DNA from: Pannonibacter sp. SL95
GTDB lineage: Bacteria > Pseudomonadota > Alphaproteobacteria > Rhizobiales > Stappiaceae
Reading direction: 5' to 3'
Assembly (NCBI RefSeq): GCF_026672425.1
Contig: NZ_JAPPRC010000004.1
Location: 428,501-492,500, forward strand
DNA: 64,000 nt
In this document: positions 17,527 through 26,871 of the stretch, one piece after another
Position numbering within the stretch: position 1 is the stretch's first letter
Layout: every line of letters starts with the position of its first letter
Program-made: the position numbers and the translations under genes
The notes under the pieces: generated by a model
Told to the model about the DNA's origin: nothing
Seen by the model: the letters and a program-made list of their open reading frames with translations, nothing else
Database searches by the model: none

Positions 17527-18480
17527 CTAGCTGGCGTAACGGCTCGCGTCTGCGCCGTAGTAGTTCACATAGCGCGCGCTCAGCGATGCAACGGGCATGA
17601 CGATCAAGACATCTGTGGTGCCGAACTGGTGGTCGATCACCGCGCCGTCGCCGATATAGGCACCAAGGCGCAGGTATCCCTTGACGAGAGGCGGCAGATC
17701 CCGCAGGGTAGCCTTTTCGTTCAGGGCTTCCTTGTCCAGACGGTTCATCTCGACGTAGCGCTCGGGCAGGGCGCGGACGCGCCAGTTTTCAGGCGCACGC
17801 GCATGATGATGCAGGAATGCCAGCTGGCTTCCGATCCGGTCAGGATCCGTGCCTTCGATCGATGCGCAGCCAATCATCACGTCGATCCGGTGCTGCAGGA
17901 CATAGGCCCAGATGCCGTGCCAGAGAAGTTCGACCGTCCGCTTGTTGCGATACGGCTTCAGGACGCAGGACCGGCCGAGCTCCAGAAAATTGAGCGTCGG
18001 ATTGGCGTCGAGCAGTGGCTGGATGTCATATTCGCTGGACGTATAGAACCCGCTGTGTTGATCGGCGACTGACTGGCGCAGCAGGCGATATGTCCCAACG
18101 ATCTGCGGCTGCAGGCGACCCAGCTTGTTGCGCTTCAGGCAGGCGTGGTCAACGACCAGCATATGGTCACAGATTGCGTCAAACGGATCAACATCCCGCT
18201 TGGTTGCCTGGGTTTGCGCGTCACCAATCGCTGACATTTCTTCGTAGAACACGTGATACCGCAAACGCTGCGCGGCCTTGATCTCCTTGCCGGTCCGTGC
18301 GAGCCGCACTTCCAGCGACCCGATCCGGCCAAGCGATGCCTGTTCTGCCGTCAGCGCCAGATTGGCTTTGAGCGGTCGCGAGAGGCCCGGAAACCAGCGA
18401 CCGGCGACGCCGGGATCGCGGCGCAATGGCGTGAACTTCTCGACGAGTTTCTTCGGAGAAAAAATGCCCGACCGCACCAT
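17527..18480 (-). CDS. olsB: L-ornithine N(alpha)-acyltransferase (ornithine-lipid synthesis)
   Basis: Transfers a 3-hydroxyacyl group from ACP to ornithine, the first step of phosphorus-free ornithine lipids. The 317-residue GNAT-fold protein has the OlsB-like N-terminal core LGRIGSLEVRLARTGKEIKAAQRLRYHVFYEEM. It continues with CDHMLVVD, GTYRLLRQ, LNFLELGRSCVLKPYRNKRTVELLWHGIWAYV and CASIEGTDPDRIG. The ATG at 18480 is preceded by AAGGGGA; the frame continues 76 codons upstream without similarity. No olsA is adjacent. A generic lysophospholipid-type acyltransferase of the same family is the alternative. Confidence 0.82.
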   Translation of the reverse strand: MVRSGIFSPKKLVEKFTPLRRDPGVAGRWFPGLSRPLKANLALTAEQASLGRIGSLEVRLARTGKEIKAAQRLRYHVFYEEMSAIGDAQTQATKRDVDPFDAICDHMLVVDHACLKRNKLGRLQPQIVGTYRLLRQSVADQHSGFYTSSEYDIQPLLDANPTLNFLELGRSCVLKPYRNKRTVELLWHGIWAYVLQHRIDVMIGCASIEGTDPDRIGSQLAFLHHHARAPENWRVRALPERYVEMNRLDKEALNEKATLRDLPPLVKGYLRLGAYIGDGAVIDHQFGTTDVLIVMPVASLSARYVNYYGADASRYAS

Positions 18481-18990
18481 GAGTGTTCGGTCCCCTTGCG
18501 TTCTTCGGTCGTTTCCACCGGCACCTGACTTGCGTCCTTGCGGACGGGCCTGGCTTTGTTTTGTCGGCGACGCCCGTGCGGCGGCGCGTTTCTGGTCAAG
18601 GCCGACTTTGATTGCCGGCACTCTGTTGTTCTGTCTATCCACCGTGGCGGTCGCCCCGGCAATGACAACGCAACGTTCGCTTCGCAAGCACCGCAACCTG
18701 TTTGTCATTGGCGAGACTGTCGAAACGCCGCAACAAACTTGCTCAGGCCCTCGTCAAAGCGTCTTCCCATAGACCACAGCATTTAAACAGTAGCATGACA
18801 GGGCCCTGACCGCATCTATTTCGCCTCTGGCGCCGGTGAATTCAAGGGGCGGGCTCGTTCCAAGAGGGCGGAAGGTGGTCGCGCGGTCGAGCAGAAACCG
18901 CGTGGTGTTTCTGTAGTTTATCCGACGAAAAAGGCCGGCAGCATCAGCTGCCAACGCAGCGTTCTGTCCGTTTTGTGACGTTCTTCGCGG
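18481..18990. other. 510-bp gap between olsB and the hybrid histidine kinase
   Basis: It should hold the olsB promoter. The open frames in it are short, lack ribosome-binding sites and look like chance frames in GC-rich DNA. No tRNA, riboswitch or repeat was recognised. Confidence 0.5.
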
Positions 18991-21504
18991 TCAGATGCGC
19001 AACGTCAGCTGACGCAAAGCATCGGCAACTGCCGCTTGGCTCAGCGGTTTGGTCAGATAGCCAAGCACGCCAAGGCCCTCAGCTCTCTCGCGAGCTGCGG
19101 GCATGACATCTGCCGTCACAATGAGGACCGGGACCGGGGATGCACCTCGGCTTTTCTCTTCTGCCCGGATTGCAGCAATTGCCCCGAACCCGTCCAGTCC
19201 CGGCATATGCAAGTCCATCAGGATGGCATCGAACTCTCCAGACCGAGCAGCCTTTACGGCCTCGGTGCCGTCGGTCGCGAGGAGCGTCTCGTGGCCGAGC
19301 TTGCGCAACAAGGCTTCGCCGAGCAGCCGGTTGATATCATTATCCTCGGCAAGGAGCAGGCGAAGCGGGCGGCTCGGCGCAAGGCGATTGGCCTCCGCCA
19401 GCTTCAAATGGTCCGGTTCTGCGCCTGGATCAGACGACCTTGCTGTTGATCCCATCCCGTCCCAAGACGCGGATGAGGCCGATGCATCGCCCGCCAAACT
19501 GGCGTCACCCTGACCCATCAGCACGGCGTTGACCGTACGCTCCAGCGTCTGACTCCGGACCGGCCGGATGAGATACGCAGCGAAACCGGCCATCCGCAGG
19601 CGCTCGAGGCGTTCGCGTTCTGTCGGGGTGATCAACACGATCGCCGGAGATTTGCATCCGGCCGCCCGGGCTCCCGCCAGCCATGCAGCGCCATCGCTGA
19701 CAGAGGCGTGGTCCAGGAAGACAAGATCGGCGACAGCAAGTGATTCCGCCATGTCAGGATCGCCTGGCAGCAGTTGCTGCAACTGCGCGCCATGGGCGCC
19801 AAGATGCCGCGCCAATGCGGATGCTTCGACCCGCCCCGAGGAAACCACTGCGATGCGGCGGTTTGTAAGCACGGGCCACTTTCGCGCAGCAGCGGGTGCC
19901 TCCGGAACAGGGAGACGTACCAGGAATCTTGCGCCTTGTCCGGGTGTGCCCTCTGCCGCAATGCCGCCCTGCATCAGGGTGATCAGGCGCTGAACGATTG
20001 CCAGCCCGAGGCCCGTGCCGCCATAGCGCCGCGCGGGACCGTGGTCGACCTGCTCGAATTCGCCAAACATCCGGGCGGAATCTTCAGGCGCAAAGCCAAT
20101 CCCGGTATCGGCCACGGATATAGCCAGCACACCGGTGCCGGAAGGGCCGTGCTCGATGGCGATGTCCACGCTGACACCTCCGGTCTCCGTGAACTTCACG
20201 CCGTTTCCGGCCAGATTGAAAAGGATTTGACGCAACCGGCTTGCGTCGACCGTGACTTGTTCCGGAACGTCCGGTGCAAGGGTCAACGAGACCTCCAGCC
20301 CCTTGGCCTGCGCCCGGGGTGCCAGCAGCTCGACAACCTGTTCGCACAGCGGCGCAAGTGCAGCCGGTGCTGGATGCAGCAAGAGACGGCCGGCCTCGGC
20401 GCGCGAGAAGTCGAGAAGTTCGTCGATCAGCAGAAGCAGCGTTTCGCCAGACGATGTCAGGGCGTCAGCATAGGCCGCCTGCTCGGGTGTCAGGCGCGTG
20501 TCCCGCAGCAGTGACGCCATGCCCAGAATGCCGTTCAGCGGCGTGCGGATCTCGTGACTGACCGTCGCAAGAAACCGTGACTTCGCCTCGCTGGCCGTTT
20601 CGGCGCTGTTGCGGGCGGCGAGCAGCTCCTCCTCCATGATCCGCCGCTCGGTCACATCGCGCAGCAGGGTCTGAACCAGAGGTGTGTCGCGCGTTCCATC
20701 GCGGACCGTCACATCCAGGCGAGAGAACCAGCGTGGGCCCTGCCGCGTCATCAGCATGATGTCACCGAACGCGACGTCGCCAGCTGTAGTCCCGGTACTG
20801 TCACGCGTATCGGCAAGCGGCAGGCTCAAAGGCTGGCCAAGCCGCGGCATCGTCTCGGAGGTGAACAGTTCCGTGGCTGCCGGACTGATGTACAGGACCG
20901 TGCCGCTCATATCCCGGCGGATCACGACGTCGCCGAGCGCTTGCAGGATGCTGGCTTGCCGCTCCGTCGCCTCCCGCAGCTCCCAGGCCTGGTCCTCAGT
21001 TTCCTCGACCTGTTGGCGCAAGGCGCGCCGCTCGGCTTCGAGCTCGACAATTCTGCCATTCAGTCGTTGCCGCTCATCGCGAACCATCAAATGGACGGCC
21101 AGTGCACCAGCCAGAAACGCAATCGTGATGGCAGCAACGCGCGAGACCGTGTCTCCGCTGACCAGTACGAGGGCGCAAATCGGGGCCAGAGCGACGGCGA
21201 CGGTTGGTGCGGCTTGCGCGGCCCTTTCCCGCCACGACGGTCGCGGCGGTACCACAGAAGCCTTTGGATCGACGGCGGCATCCGTCCGCTCCGAATCCCG
21301 AGCTCCTCCGGTCAGCGGTGCACCATCGACAGGATCACGCGAAGGGTGAACGCCAGGCTTTTGAACATCGCCCGCAGACTGGGCATCGCTTTCCCGTTCC
21401 CCATCCGGATGACGCCCGGTTTCTTCTGGCAGAGCCTCATCGGTCGGGCGCATGACGGACCGCCGCTGATCCTGTCCAGATGTCCGATCGTGTTTGCCCG
21501 TCAT
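18991..21504 (-). CDS. hybrid sensor histidine kinase/response regulator
   Basis: An 837-residue membrane-associated hybrid kinase. The order is: a Pro/Asp-rich cytoplasmic N-terminus (1-95), two hydrophobic segments (about 102-140), a coiled coil (145-185), a PAS domain (185-285), and HisKA with His317 (SHEIRTPLNGIL). HATPase follows (NLAGNGVKF, DTGIGF, GGTGLGLAI). A degenerate receiver-like domain occupies about 557-672, and a canonical C-terminal receiver about 715-837 (LLAEDNDINR, MDLHMPG, LTKPL). The ATG at 21504 has GGAGACGG; an ATG 54 bp earlier is possible. No partner regulator or Hpt gene is nearby. Confidence 0.9.
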   Translation of the reverse strand: MTGKHDRTSGQDQRRSVMRPTDEALPEETGRHPDGERESDAQSAGDVQKPGVHPSRDPVDGAPLTGGARDSERTDAAVDPKASVVPPRPSWRERAAQAAPTVAVALAPICALVLVSGDTVSRVAAITIAFLAGALAVHLMVRDERQRLNGRIVELEAERRALRQQVEETEDQAWELREATERQASILQALGDVVIRRDMSGTVLYISPAATELFTSETMPRLGQPLSLPLADTRDSTGTTAGDVAFGDIMLMTRQGPRWFSRLDVTVRDGTRDTPLVQTLLRDVTERRIMEEELLAARNSAETASEAKSRFLATVSHEIRTPLNGILGMASLLRDTRLTPEQAAYADALTSSGETLLLLIDELLDFSRAEAGRLLLHPAPAALAPLCEQVVELLAPRAQAKGLEVSLTLAPDVPEQVTVDASRLRQILFNLAGNGVKFTETGGVSVDIAIEHGPSGTGVLAISVADTGIGFAPEDSARMFGEFEQVDHGPARRYGGTGLGLAIVQRLITLMQGGIAAEGTPGQGARFLVRLPVPEAPAAARKWPVLTNRRIAVVSSGRVEASALARHLGAHGAQLQQLLPGDPDMAESLAVADLVFLDHASVSDGAAWLAGARAAGCKSPAIVLITPTERERLERLRMAGFAAYLIRPVRSQTLERTVNAVLMGQGDASLAGDASASSASWDGMGSTARSSDPGAEPDHLKLAEANRLAPSRPLRLLLAEDNDINRLLGEALLRKLGHETLLATDGTEAVKAARSGEFDAILMDLHMPGLDGFGAIAAIRAEEKSRGASPVPVLIVTADVMPAARERAEGLGVLGYLTKPLSQAAVADALRQLTLRI

Positions 21505-21718
21505 CGCCGTCTCCGCAGCAGCCTCGCGCGTCGGTCTGCTCTGGTGATTCACTGTCATCGCAGAATGGGCGGCAAACCCTTTCGGAAACCCTTTCGCCGC
21601 GCGCCTTTAAGGCACCTGGAAGGCCGTCTGCACAACCTGTCCAATTCAATTGTCAAAGAACTGGCCGCTTCCGGCCCCTTCGCCCTGCAGGTTGCGACCA
21701 TGCTGGCTGGACGCCGGA

Positions 21719-23245
21719 TCAAGCCGCCTGCCGCAGCACTGCCTCGCCCCGAAGACTGAGCGCTTCTGCCAGATGCAGCCGTGTCACAGGGCCTGATCCG
21801 TCTAGATCGGCCAAGGTGCGGCCAAGCTTCAGCACACGGTGATAGCCCCGCGCGCTCAAGGCCAGCGCATTGGCTGCATCTGTCAGGAAGCTGCGGCCGG
21901 CCGCATCAATCCTGGTCACCTCGTCCACAAGCCCGGCAGGCAGGCGGGCGTTCGTGCACTCGCCCAGTCCCAGGGCCAGATAGCGCTGGCGCTGGATGTC
22001 TCTGGCCCTTGCCACGCGTGTTGCAACGCTGGCTGAGCTTTCGGCCTTTCCGGGGCTAAGAAGATCTGACGCGGTTACCGAGGGGACTTCAATGCGCAGG
22101 TCAATCCGGTCAAGGAAGGGGCCGGAAACTCGGCCCTGATACTCGATGGCGCAACGCGGTCCGCGCCGGCAGACGTGCCCAGGTTCGCCGGCGTGGCCGC
22201 AACGGCACGGGTTCATGGCCGTGATCATTTGGATCCGCGAGGGATATGTGACGCGATGATTGGCGCGCGCAATGACGGTTTCGCCCGTTTCGAGGGGTTG
22301 CCGCAAGCTGTCGAGCACCTGCGGCTGAAACTCGGGCAGCTCATCGAGGAAGAGCACGCCATTATGGGCAAGCGACACCTCGCCCGGACGCGCCCGGAGC
22401 CCGCCGCCGACCAGCGCAGCCATCGACGCTGAGTGATGCGGGGCCCGAAACGGCCGGCGATCCGTCAGCTTGCCATCGGCAAGCTCGCCAGCCAGCGAGG
22501 CAATCATTGAGACTTCGAGCAGCTCCCGCGGGCTCAGTGGCGGCAGTAGCGAGGGCAACCTGCTGGCCAGCATGGACTTGCCGGCACCTGGAGGGCCGAC
22601 CATCAGGAGATTGTGGCCGCCAGCTGCCGCGATCTCCAGCGCGCGCTTGGCGCTTTCCTGGCCTTTCACGTCGGCAAGGTCTGGCAAGTCTCCCGCCGGC
22701 CCGCGCAACTTCGGCGCTGGACGGGACAGCACCTGCGTACCCTTGAAGTGATTGGCCAGCTGGATCAGGGAGCGCGGGGCCAGGATGCTCATCTCGCCAT
22801 CAGCCCATGCTGCCTCCGGACCGCAGTCCGCCGGGCAGATCAGGCCTTTACCAAGCGCATTGGCGCCAATGGCCGCCGGCAGGACACCGGCAACGGGCGC
22901 AAGCCGCCCGTCGAGGCCCAGTTCGCCAAGCACAAGGTAGTCAGCCAGCATGTCGGCCGGAATTGCACCAATGGCCGCCATGATGCCAAGCGCGATTGGC
23001 AGGTCGTAATGTGACCCTTCCTTGGGAAGGTCCGCTGGTGCAAGGTTCACGGTCACCCGTTTGGCCGGAAGCGCCAGACCGGAGGCCAGCAGCGCCGCCC
23101 TGACCCGTTCCCGGCTTTCGCCAACCGCCTTGTCCGGCAATCCGACGATCGTGAAGGCCACCATCCCCGGTCCGACCATGACCTGGACATCGACCGGAAC
23201 GGCTTCGATACCCTGGAACGCGACAGTTGTTACGCGACTGACCAT
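21719..23245 (-). CDS. comM: YifB/ComM family Mg-chelatase-like AAA+ ATPase
   Basis: Members act as hexameric helicases that promote branch migration during integration of transformed DNA. The 508-residue protein has the N-terminal ChlI-like S5-fold domain (VDVQVMVGPGMVAFTIVGLPDKAVGESRERV in part), Walker A GPPGAGKSM, Walker B with FLDELPEF, and the zinc-type Cys cluster in MNPCRCGHAGEPGHVCRRGPRC. A C-terminal Mg-chelatase domain follows (LSARGYHRVLKLGRTLADL). GGGGAG precedes the ATG. A LexA box lies 57 bp upstream, so SOS induction is likely. Confidence 0.93.
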   Translation of the reverse strand: MVSRVTTVAFQGIEAVPVDVQVMVGPGMVAFTIVGLPDKAVGESRERVRAALLASGLALPAKRVTVNLAPADLPKEGSHYDLPIALGIMAAIGAIPADMLADYLVLGELGLDGRLAPVAGVLPAAIGANALGKGLICPADCGPEAAWADGEMSILAPRSLIQLANHFKGTQVLSRPAPKLRGPAGDLPDLADVKGQESAKRALEIAAAGGHNLLMVGPPGAGKSMLASRLPSLLPPLSPRELLEVSMIASLAGELADGKLTDRRPFRAPHHSASMAALVGGGLRARPGEVSLAHNGVLFLDELPEFQPQVLDSLRQPLETGETVIARANHRVTYPSRIQMITAMNPCRCGHAGEPGHVCRRGPRCAIEYQGRVSGPFLDRIDLRIEVPSVTASDLLSPGKAESSASVATRVARARDIQRQRYLALGLGECTNARLPAGLVDEVTRIDAAGRSFLTDAANALALSARGYHRVLKLGRTLADLDGSGPVTRLHLAEALSLRGEAVLRQAA

Positions 23246-23301
23246 ACCCCAACTCCCCGAAAGGTCGAGGAAGACGATACGACAACTTTTTGGAGAGTCA
23301 A

Positions 23302-23316
23302 GAACGTAAAGAGAAC
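23302..23316 (-). promoter_or_regulatory. LexA box of comM (GTTC-N7-GTTC)
   Basis: Read on the minus strand it is GTTC-TCTTTAC-GTTC, an exact match to the alphaproteobacterial LexA direct-repeat consensus. It lies 57 bp upstream of the comM start and 93 bp from the divergent cyclase gene. comM is a known SOS member in some alphaproteobacteria. Confidence 0.8.
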
Positions 23317-23408
23317 ATTAATTCATCGCCGGCCTCTTGCCGTTGCCTGAAATCCGGCGCAGCATATTGAGGCTTCAGGGGCAGTCGGGAACAGGGGAGC
23401 GCTTTGCA

Positions 23409-24230
23409 ATGTGTGATGCTTGCGTCATGATCGCGGTAAAGAACCGGATGCTGTCTCGCCGGGACATGTTCCGGTTGGCTGCTGCCGGCAGTGTTGCCGC
23501 TGCCGTTACAGTTACAAGCTCGGCAATGCCGGCGATGGCCGCCGTGCCTACAAAGGTCAGTGACCTGACGCATGAACTGAGCGAAAGCTTCCCGACGTTT
23601 TTCGGCGAACAGCAATTCTTCGCAAACAAGCTGTTTGACTATCAGAAGGACAAGTTCAACCTCTACGAGCTGAGAGTGAACGAACACACTGGCACGCATG
23701 TGGATGCGCCGTTGCATTTCTCGGAGGATGGACAGTCGGTGGCCGAGATCCCGGTCAGCAACCTGATCGCTCCGCTTGCCATCGTCGATATCCGGGCCAA
23801 GGCTGCCGAAAACGCCGACGCGCAGGTCACGCCGGATGACCTGAAGGCCTGGATCGCAGCCAATGGCGCGATCCCCGACGGAGCCTGCGTTGCCATGCTG
23901 TCAGGCTGGGACAAGCACGTTGCCAGTCCGAAGTTCCGCAATCCCGACGACAAGGGCGTGATGCATTTTCCCGGGTTCCACGTCGAGGCAGCCGCGATGC
24001 TGATCGAGGAGGCCAAGGTCGTCGGCATCGCCGTCGATACCCTGTCGCTTGATTTCGGCGCGTCGCCGGATTTCGCCACCCATTACAAATGGCTGCCGAG
24101 CAACCGTTGGGGCATCGAGTGCATCGCAAATCTGGAGCAGCTGCCCGTGACCGGCGCCACACTCATTGTTGGCGCCCCGAAACACAAGGGCGGCACGGGT
24201 GGTCCCGCGCGCATTCTGGCTCTAGTGTAA
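23409..24230 (+). CDS. Tat-exported cyclase family (kynurenine-formamidase-like) protein
   Basis: A 273-residue metal-dependent cyclase/formamidase-family protein. The N-terminus has a twin-arginine motif (LSRRDMFRLAAAG) and a hydrophobic stretch ending AMPAMA, so periplasmic export as a folded metalloprotein is likely. The active-site signature HTGTHVDAPLHF is intact, and the final GAPKHKGGTGGPARILALV fits the family. The substrate is unknown; tryptophan-pathway genes are not near. GGGGAG lies ten bases before the ATG. It is divergent from comM and convergent with gshB across a long hairpin. Confidence 0.88.
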   Translation: MCDACVMIAVKNRMLSRRDMFRLAAAGSVAAAVTVTSSAMPAMAAVPTKVSDLTHELSESFPTFFGEQQFFANKLFDYQKDKFNLYELRVNEHTGTHVDAPLHFSEDGQSVAEIPVSNLIAPLAIVDIRAKAAENADAQVTPDDLKAWIAANGAIPDGACVAMLSGWDKHVASPKFRNPDDKGVMHFPGFHVEAAAMLIEEAKVVGIAVDTLSLDFGASPDFATHYKWLPSNRWGIECIANLEQLPVTGATLIVGAPKHKGGTGGPARILALV

Positions 24231-24244
24231 GCAAAAGATTTCAA

Positions 24245-24288
24245 GGGTTTACAGGGGAACCGGTTGGCCCGGTCACCCCTGTAAACCC
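24245..24288. terminator. long hairpin between convergent genes, probable bidirectional terminator
   Basis: A perfect 13-bp outer stem (24245-24257 with 24276-24288, starting GGGTTTACAGGGG) encloses a second 5-bp stem ACCGG/CCGGT. It sits 15 bp after the cyclase stop and 10 bp from the gshB stop. There is no clear T-run on either side, so termination is inferred from position and stability. Confidence 0.6.
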
Positions 24289-24297
24289 GATCGGGGG

Positions 24298-25242
24298 TTA
24301 TCCGCGCCGCCGCGCCTCGATGACGTCCCAGACGCGAATGGCGATGTCAGGGCCGCCGAGGCGCTTGATGGCGCGGATGCCGGTCGGGGCGGTAACGTTG
24401 ATTTCGGTCAGATTGCCGTCGATGACATCAATGCCGACGAGGAGCAGGCCTTTGGCCTTCAGGGCTGGGCCGATGCGGGCGCAGATCTCGCGCTCACGGT
24501 CGCTGAGGTCGGATTCGGCCGGAGAGCCGCCGCGTACCATGTTGGAGCGCAGATCGCCCGGCGCCGGCACGCGGTTGACCGCACCGGCGAATTCGCCATC
24601 GACGAGCAGGATGCGCTTGTCGCCATGTTTGACGTTGGGCAGGAAACGCTGGATCACCCAGGGTTCGCGGAAGGTGGCGGCGAAAAAGTCGTACAGTGAG
24701 CCGTAGTTGAGGTCGTCCTGGGTGATGCGGAACACCGCGGCACCGCCGTGACCGAACAGCGGCTTCATGACGATGTCACCATGTTCCTCGCGGAAAGCGT
24801 CGATCTCTGCCCGGTCGCGGGTGATCAGGGTCGGTGGCATGAGGTCGGAGAACTCGGTGACGAAGAGCTTCTCCGGCGCGTTGCGCACTTCGGCTGGGTT
24901 GTTCACCACTAGGGTATGCGGGTGGATCTTTTCCAGCAGATGGGTGGCAGCGACATAGGCCATGTCGAACGGCGGATCCTGCCGCATCAGGATCACGTCG
25001 ATGCTCGAGAGGTCCATGCGCTCGGGCGCGCCCAACGTGAAGTGGTTGCCTTTCTCGTCGCGCACCGTGACAGGCTCCAGCGCAGCAAAGACCTTGTCGC
25101 CGCGCAGCGCCAGGCGGTCAGGCGTGTAGTGATAGAGCGTGTGACCGCGCGCCTGGGCCTCCAGCATCAGCGCAAAGGCGCTGTCGCCCAGGATGTTGAT
25201 GGACGAAATATGGTCCATCTGGACCGCAACCTTGAGCGACAT
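24298..25242 (-). CDS. gshB: glutathione synthase
   Basis: Joins gamma-glutamylcysteine and glycine, using ATP, to make glutathione. The 314-residue ATP-grasp protein starts [21 protein letters not shown], the typical opening. It has [41 protein letters not shown] (ATP-grasp loop), [13 protein letters not shown] and matches the family length. GGAGAG lies ahead of the ATG at 25242; the frame runs 19 codons further up without similarity. It precedes in map order, but is transcribed after, yraN-rsmI, a conserved neighbourhood. Confidence 0.96.
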   Translation of the reverse strand: MSLKVAVQMDHISSINILGDSAFALMLEAQARGHTLYHYTPDRLALRGDKVFAALEPVTVRDEKGNHFTLGAPERMDLSSIDVILMRQDPPFDMAYVAATHLLEKIHPHTLVVNNPAEVRNAPEKLFVTEFSDLMPPTLITRDRAEIDAFREEHGDIVMKPLFGHGGAAVFRITQDDLNYGSLYDFFAATFREPWVIQRFLPNVKHGDKRILLVDGEFAGAVNRVPAPGDLRSNMVRGGSPAESDLSDREREICARIGPALKAKGLLLVGIDVIDGNLTEINVTAPTGIRAIKRLGGPDIAIRVWDVIEARRRG

Positions 25243-25361
25243 GCCAACTCTCCGGAAATGGCGCCGGGGGAGGCCGGCGCGGATCGGGTGGGTGATCATG
25301 ATATGGGATTTCTGGACCGACTTGTCCAGAATGACGATGCCCGTGCCTGATCACGGCTTTT

Positions 25362-25769
25362 TCACATCAGCTGGTCAGGGCGAAAGGCATCGGTCAGGTG
25401 TTCCGGCAGGCGCCACGGCACAATCAGCATGAGATCAAACCGCTGGGTGCTGTCGGCATGGTCCGGGTTCTGGACAAGGAAGATCTGCGCCGCCCGTATG
25501 ATGCGGCCGCGCGCGGTCGCGCTCACGGCTTCAAGCGCCGCAGTGCGGCTTCGCCGCGCCTTGACCTCGACAAAGGCCAGAACCTCCCCGCGCCGGGCGA
25601 TCAGATCGACTTCTCCGGCGCCTGACTTGAACCGGCGAGCCAGAATGCGCCAGCCTTTCAGGCGCAGGATCAGCGCTGCCAGACTTTCCGCGCCGTGCCC
25701 AAGCCGATAGGCGCGGCGACGGTTGCGCGGCCTGTGATCAGCCGGGGGCAGGGCGGACGGAAAACTCAT
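25362..25769 (-). CDS. YraN family protein (UPF0102)
   Basis: A 135-residue member of the YraN/UPF0102 family, which has a restriction-endonuclease-like fold. The core is G..AE..A...L...G..ILARRFKSGAGEVDLIARRGEVLAFVEVKAR, giving the E...D...E-X-K pattern of PD-(D/E)XK nucleases. A physiological role is not established; a Holliday-junction-resolvase-like activity has been suggested by structure. Its ATG overlaps the rsmI stop by four bases, so rsmI and yraN are translationally coupled, the usual arrangement. Confidence 0.92.
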   Translation of the reverse strand: MSFPSALPPADHRPRNRRRAYRLGHGAESLAALILRLKGWRILARRFKSGAGEVDLIARRGEVLAFVEVKARRSRTAALEAVSATARGRIIRAAQIFLVQNPDHADSTQRFDLMLIVPWRLPEHLTDAFRPDQLM

Positions 25770-26707
25770 GGCGTATCGGAAGGATCCGGATCGGGATGAT
25801 CATCACTTTCGCCGCCCTCCGCCTTTAACGCAAGGGCAAGACGATAGATCTCCGCACGATCCCGGCCTGTCCGCTTGGCGACATCCTTGGCGGCCTGTGC
25901 CACTGGCATCTCGGCCAACGCGGCCAGCAGCAGCGTCTCCACATCGGCCGGGTCCACATCCGGCTTCTGTTCGGCTGGCGGGGCGACGAGAACAACGATT
26001 TCGCCCTTTGGCGGATTGGCCTCGTAATAGGCGCAAAGCTCGCTCAGGGTTCCGCGCTGGAACGTCTCGAACCGTTTGGTCAGTTCGCGGGCGACAACTG
26101 CCTCACGCTCACCGAGTGAGGCGGCCATCGCCGCCAGCGAGGCACTGAGCCGGTGGGGAGATTCAAAGAAGGCCAGGGTCGCCGGAATGGTGGCCAGTTC
26201 GGACAGGCGGCGGGCCCGTGCGCCTGCCTTTTGCGGCAGGAAACCGGCGAACAGCAGCGTGTCCGTTGGCAGGCCAGAGGCAACCAGCCCGGCAAGCGGT
26301 GCGGAGGCTCCAGGGATCGGCACGACCTTGTGCCCGGCGGCGAGCACGTCGCGGACCAGCCGATAGCCCGGATCGGAAACGAGCGGCGTGCCTGCATCCG
26401 AGACAAGCGCGACGACCTGTCCTTCGGCCAGCGCGGCGAGCAGGCGCGGGCGCTGCCTTTCGGCGTTGTGCTCGTGATAGGGCAGCAACGGCGCCTTCAA
26501 GCCAAAGCGCTGGGTCAGCGTGGCGGTGACCCGTGTATCCTCGCAGGCGATCACATCGGCCCCAGCCAGTGTTTCCAGCGCCCGAATGGTTATGTCGCCA
26601 AGATTGCCGATGGGTGTGGAGACGACGTAGAGCGCGCTTTCCTGGGCCGGAGCGGTATAGGCGTGCTCACCAATGAAAAAACGGCGGTCTGCCGGTGTTT
26701 CGGCCAT
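25766..26707 (-). CDS. rsmI: 16S rRNA (cytidine1402-2'-O)-methyltransferase
   Basis: Adds the 2'-O-methyl group of C1402 in the ribosomal P site. The 313-residue tetrapyrrole-methylase-fold protein has LYVVSTPIGNLGDITIRALETL, ACEDTR, LLPYHEHN, LVSDAGTPLVSDPGYRLVR, IPGASAPLAGLVASGLPTD and ESPHRL, the full set of RsmI blocks. A short N-terminal extension and an acidic Asp/Pro tail are species-specific. It is divergent from the LpoA-like lipoprotein gene and coupled to yraN, a conserved rhizobial layout. Confidence 0.95.
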   Translation of the reverse strand: MAETPADRRFFIGEHAYTAPAQESALYVVSTPIGNLGDITIRALETLAGADVIACEDTRVTATLTQRFGLKAPLLPYHEHNAERQRPRLLAALAEGQVVALVSDAGTPLVSDPGYRLVRDVLAAGHKVVPIPGASAPLAGLVASGLPTDTLLFAGFLPQKAGARARRLSELATIPATLAFFESPHRLSASLAAMAASLGEREAVVARELTKRFETFQRGTLSELCAYYEANPPKGEIVVLVAPPAEQKPDVDPADVETLLLAALAEMPVAQAAKDVAKRTGRDRAEIYRLALALKAEGGESDDHPDPDPSDTP

Positions 26708-26871
26708 GAGAGTGGTCTTTCAGGTTGGCGCGTCGCGGTGTCGGCCCCAAGGGGCCCGCATTCATTATCATGTTGCAAAGACGACAGGCGACCTTTGCAG
26801 GCGTTCACATGGCTGGACAGGAACGTTCTGAATTCGTAATGGTTTTTGATCGCGGATGCGAGGAGGCCCGA

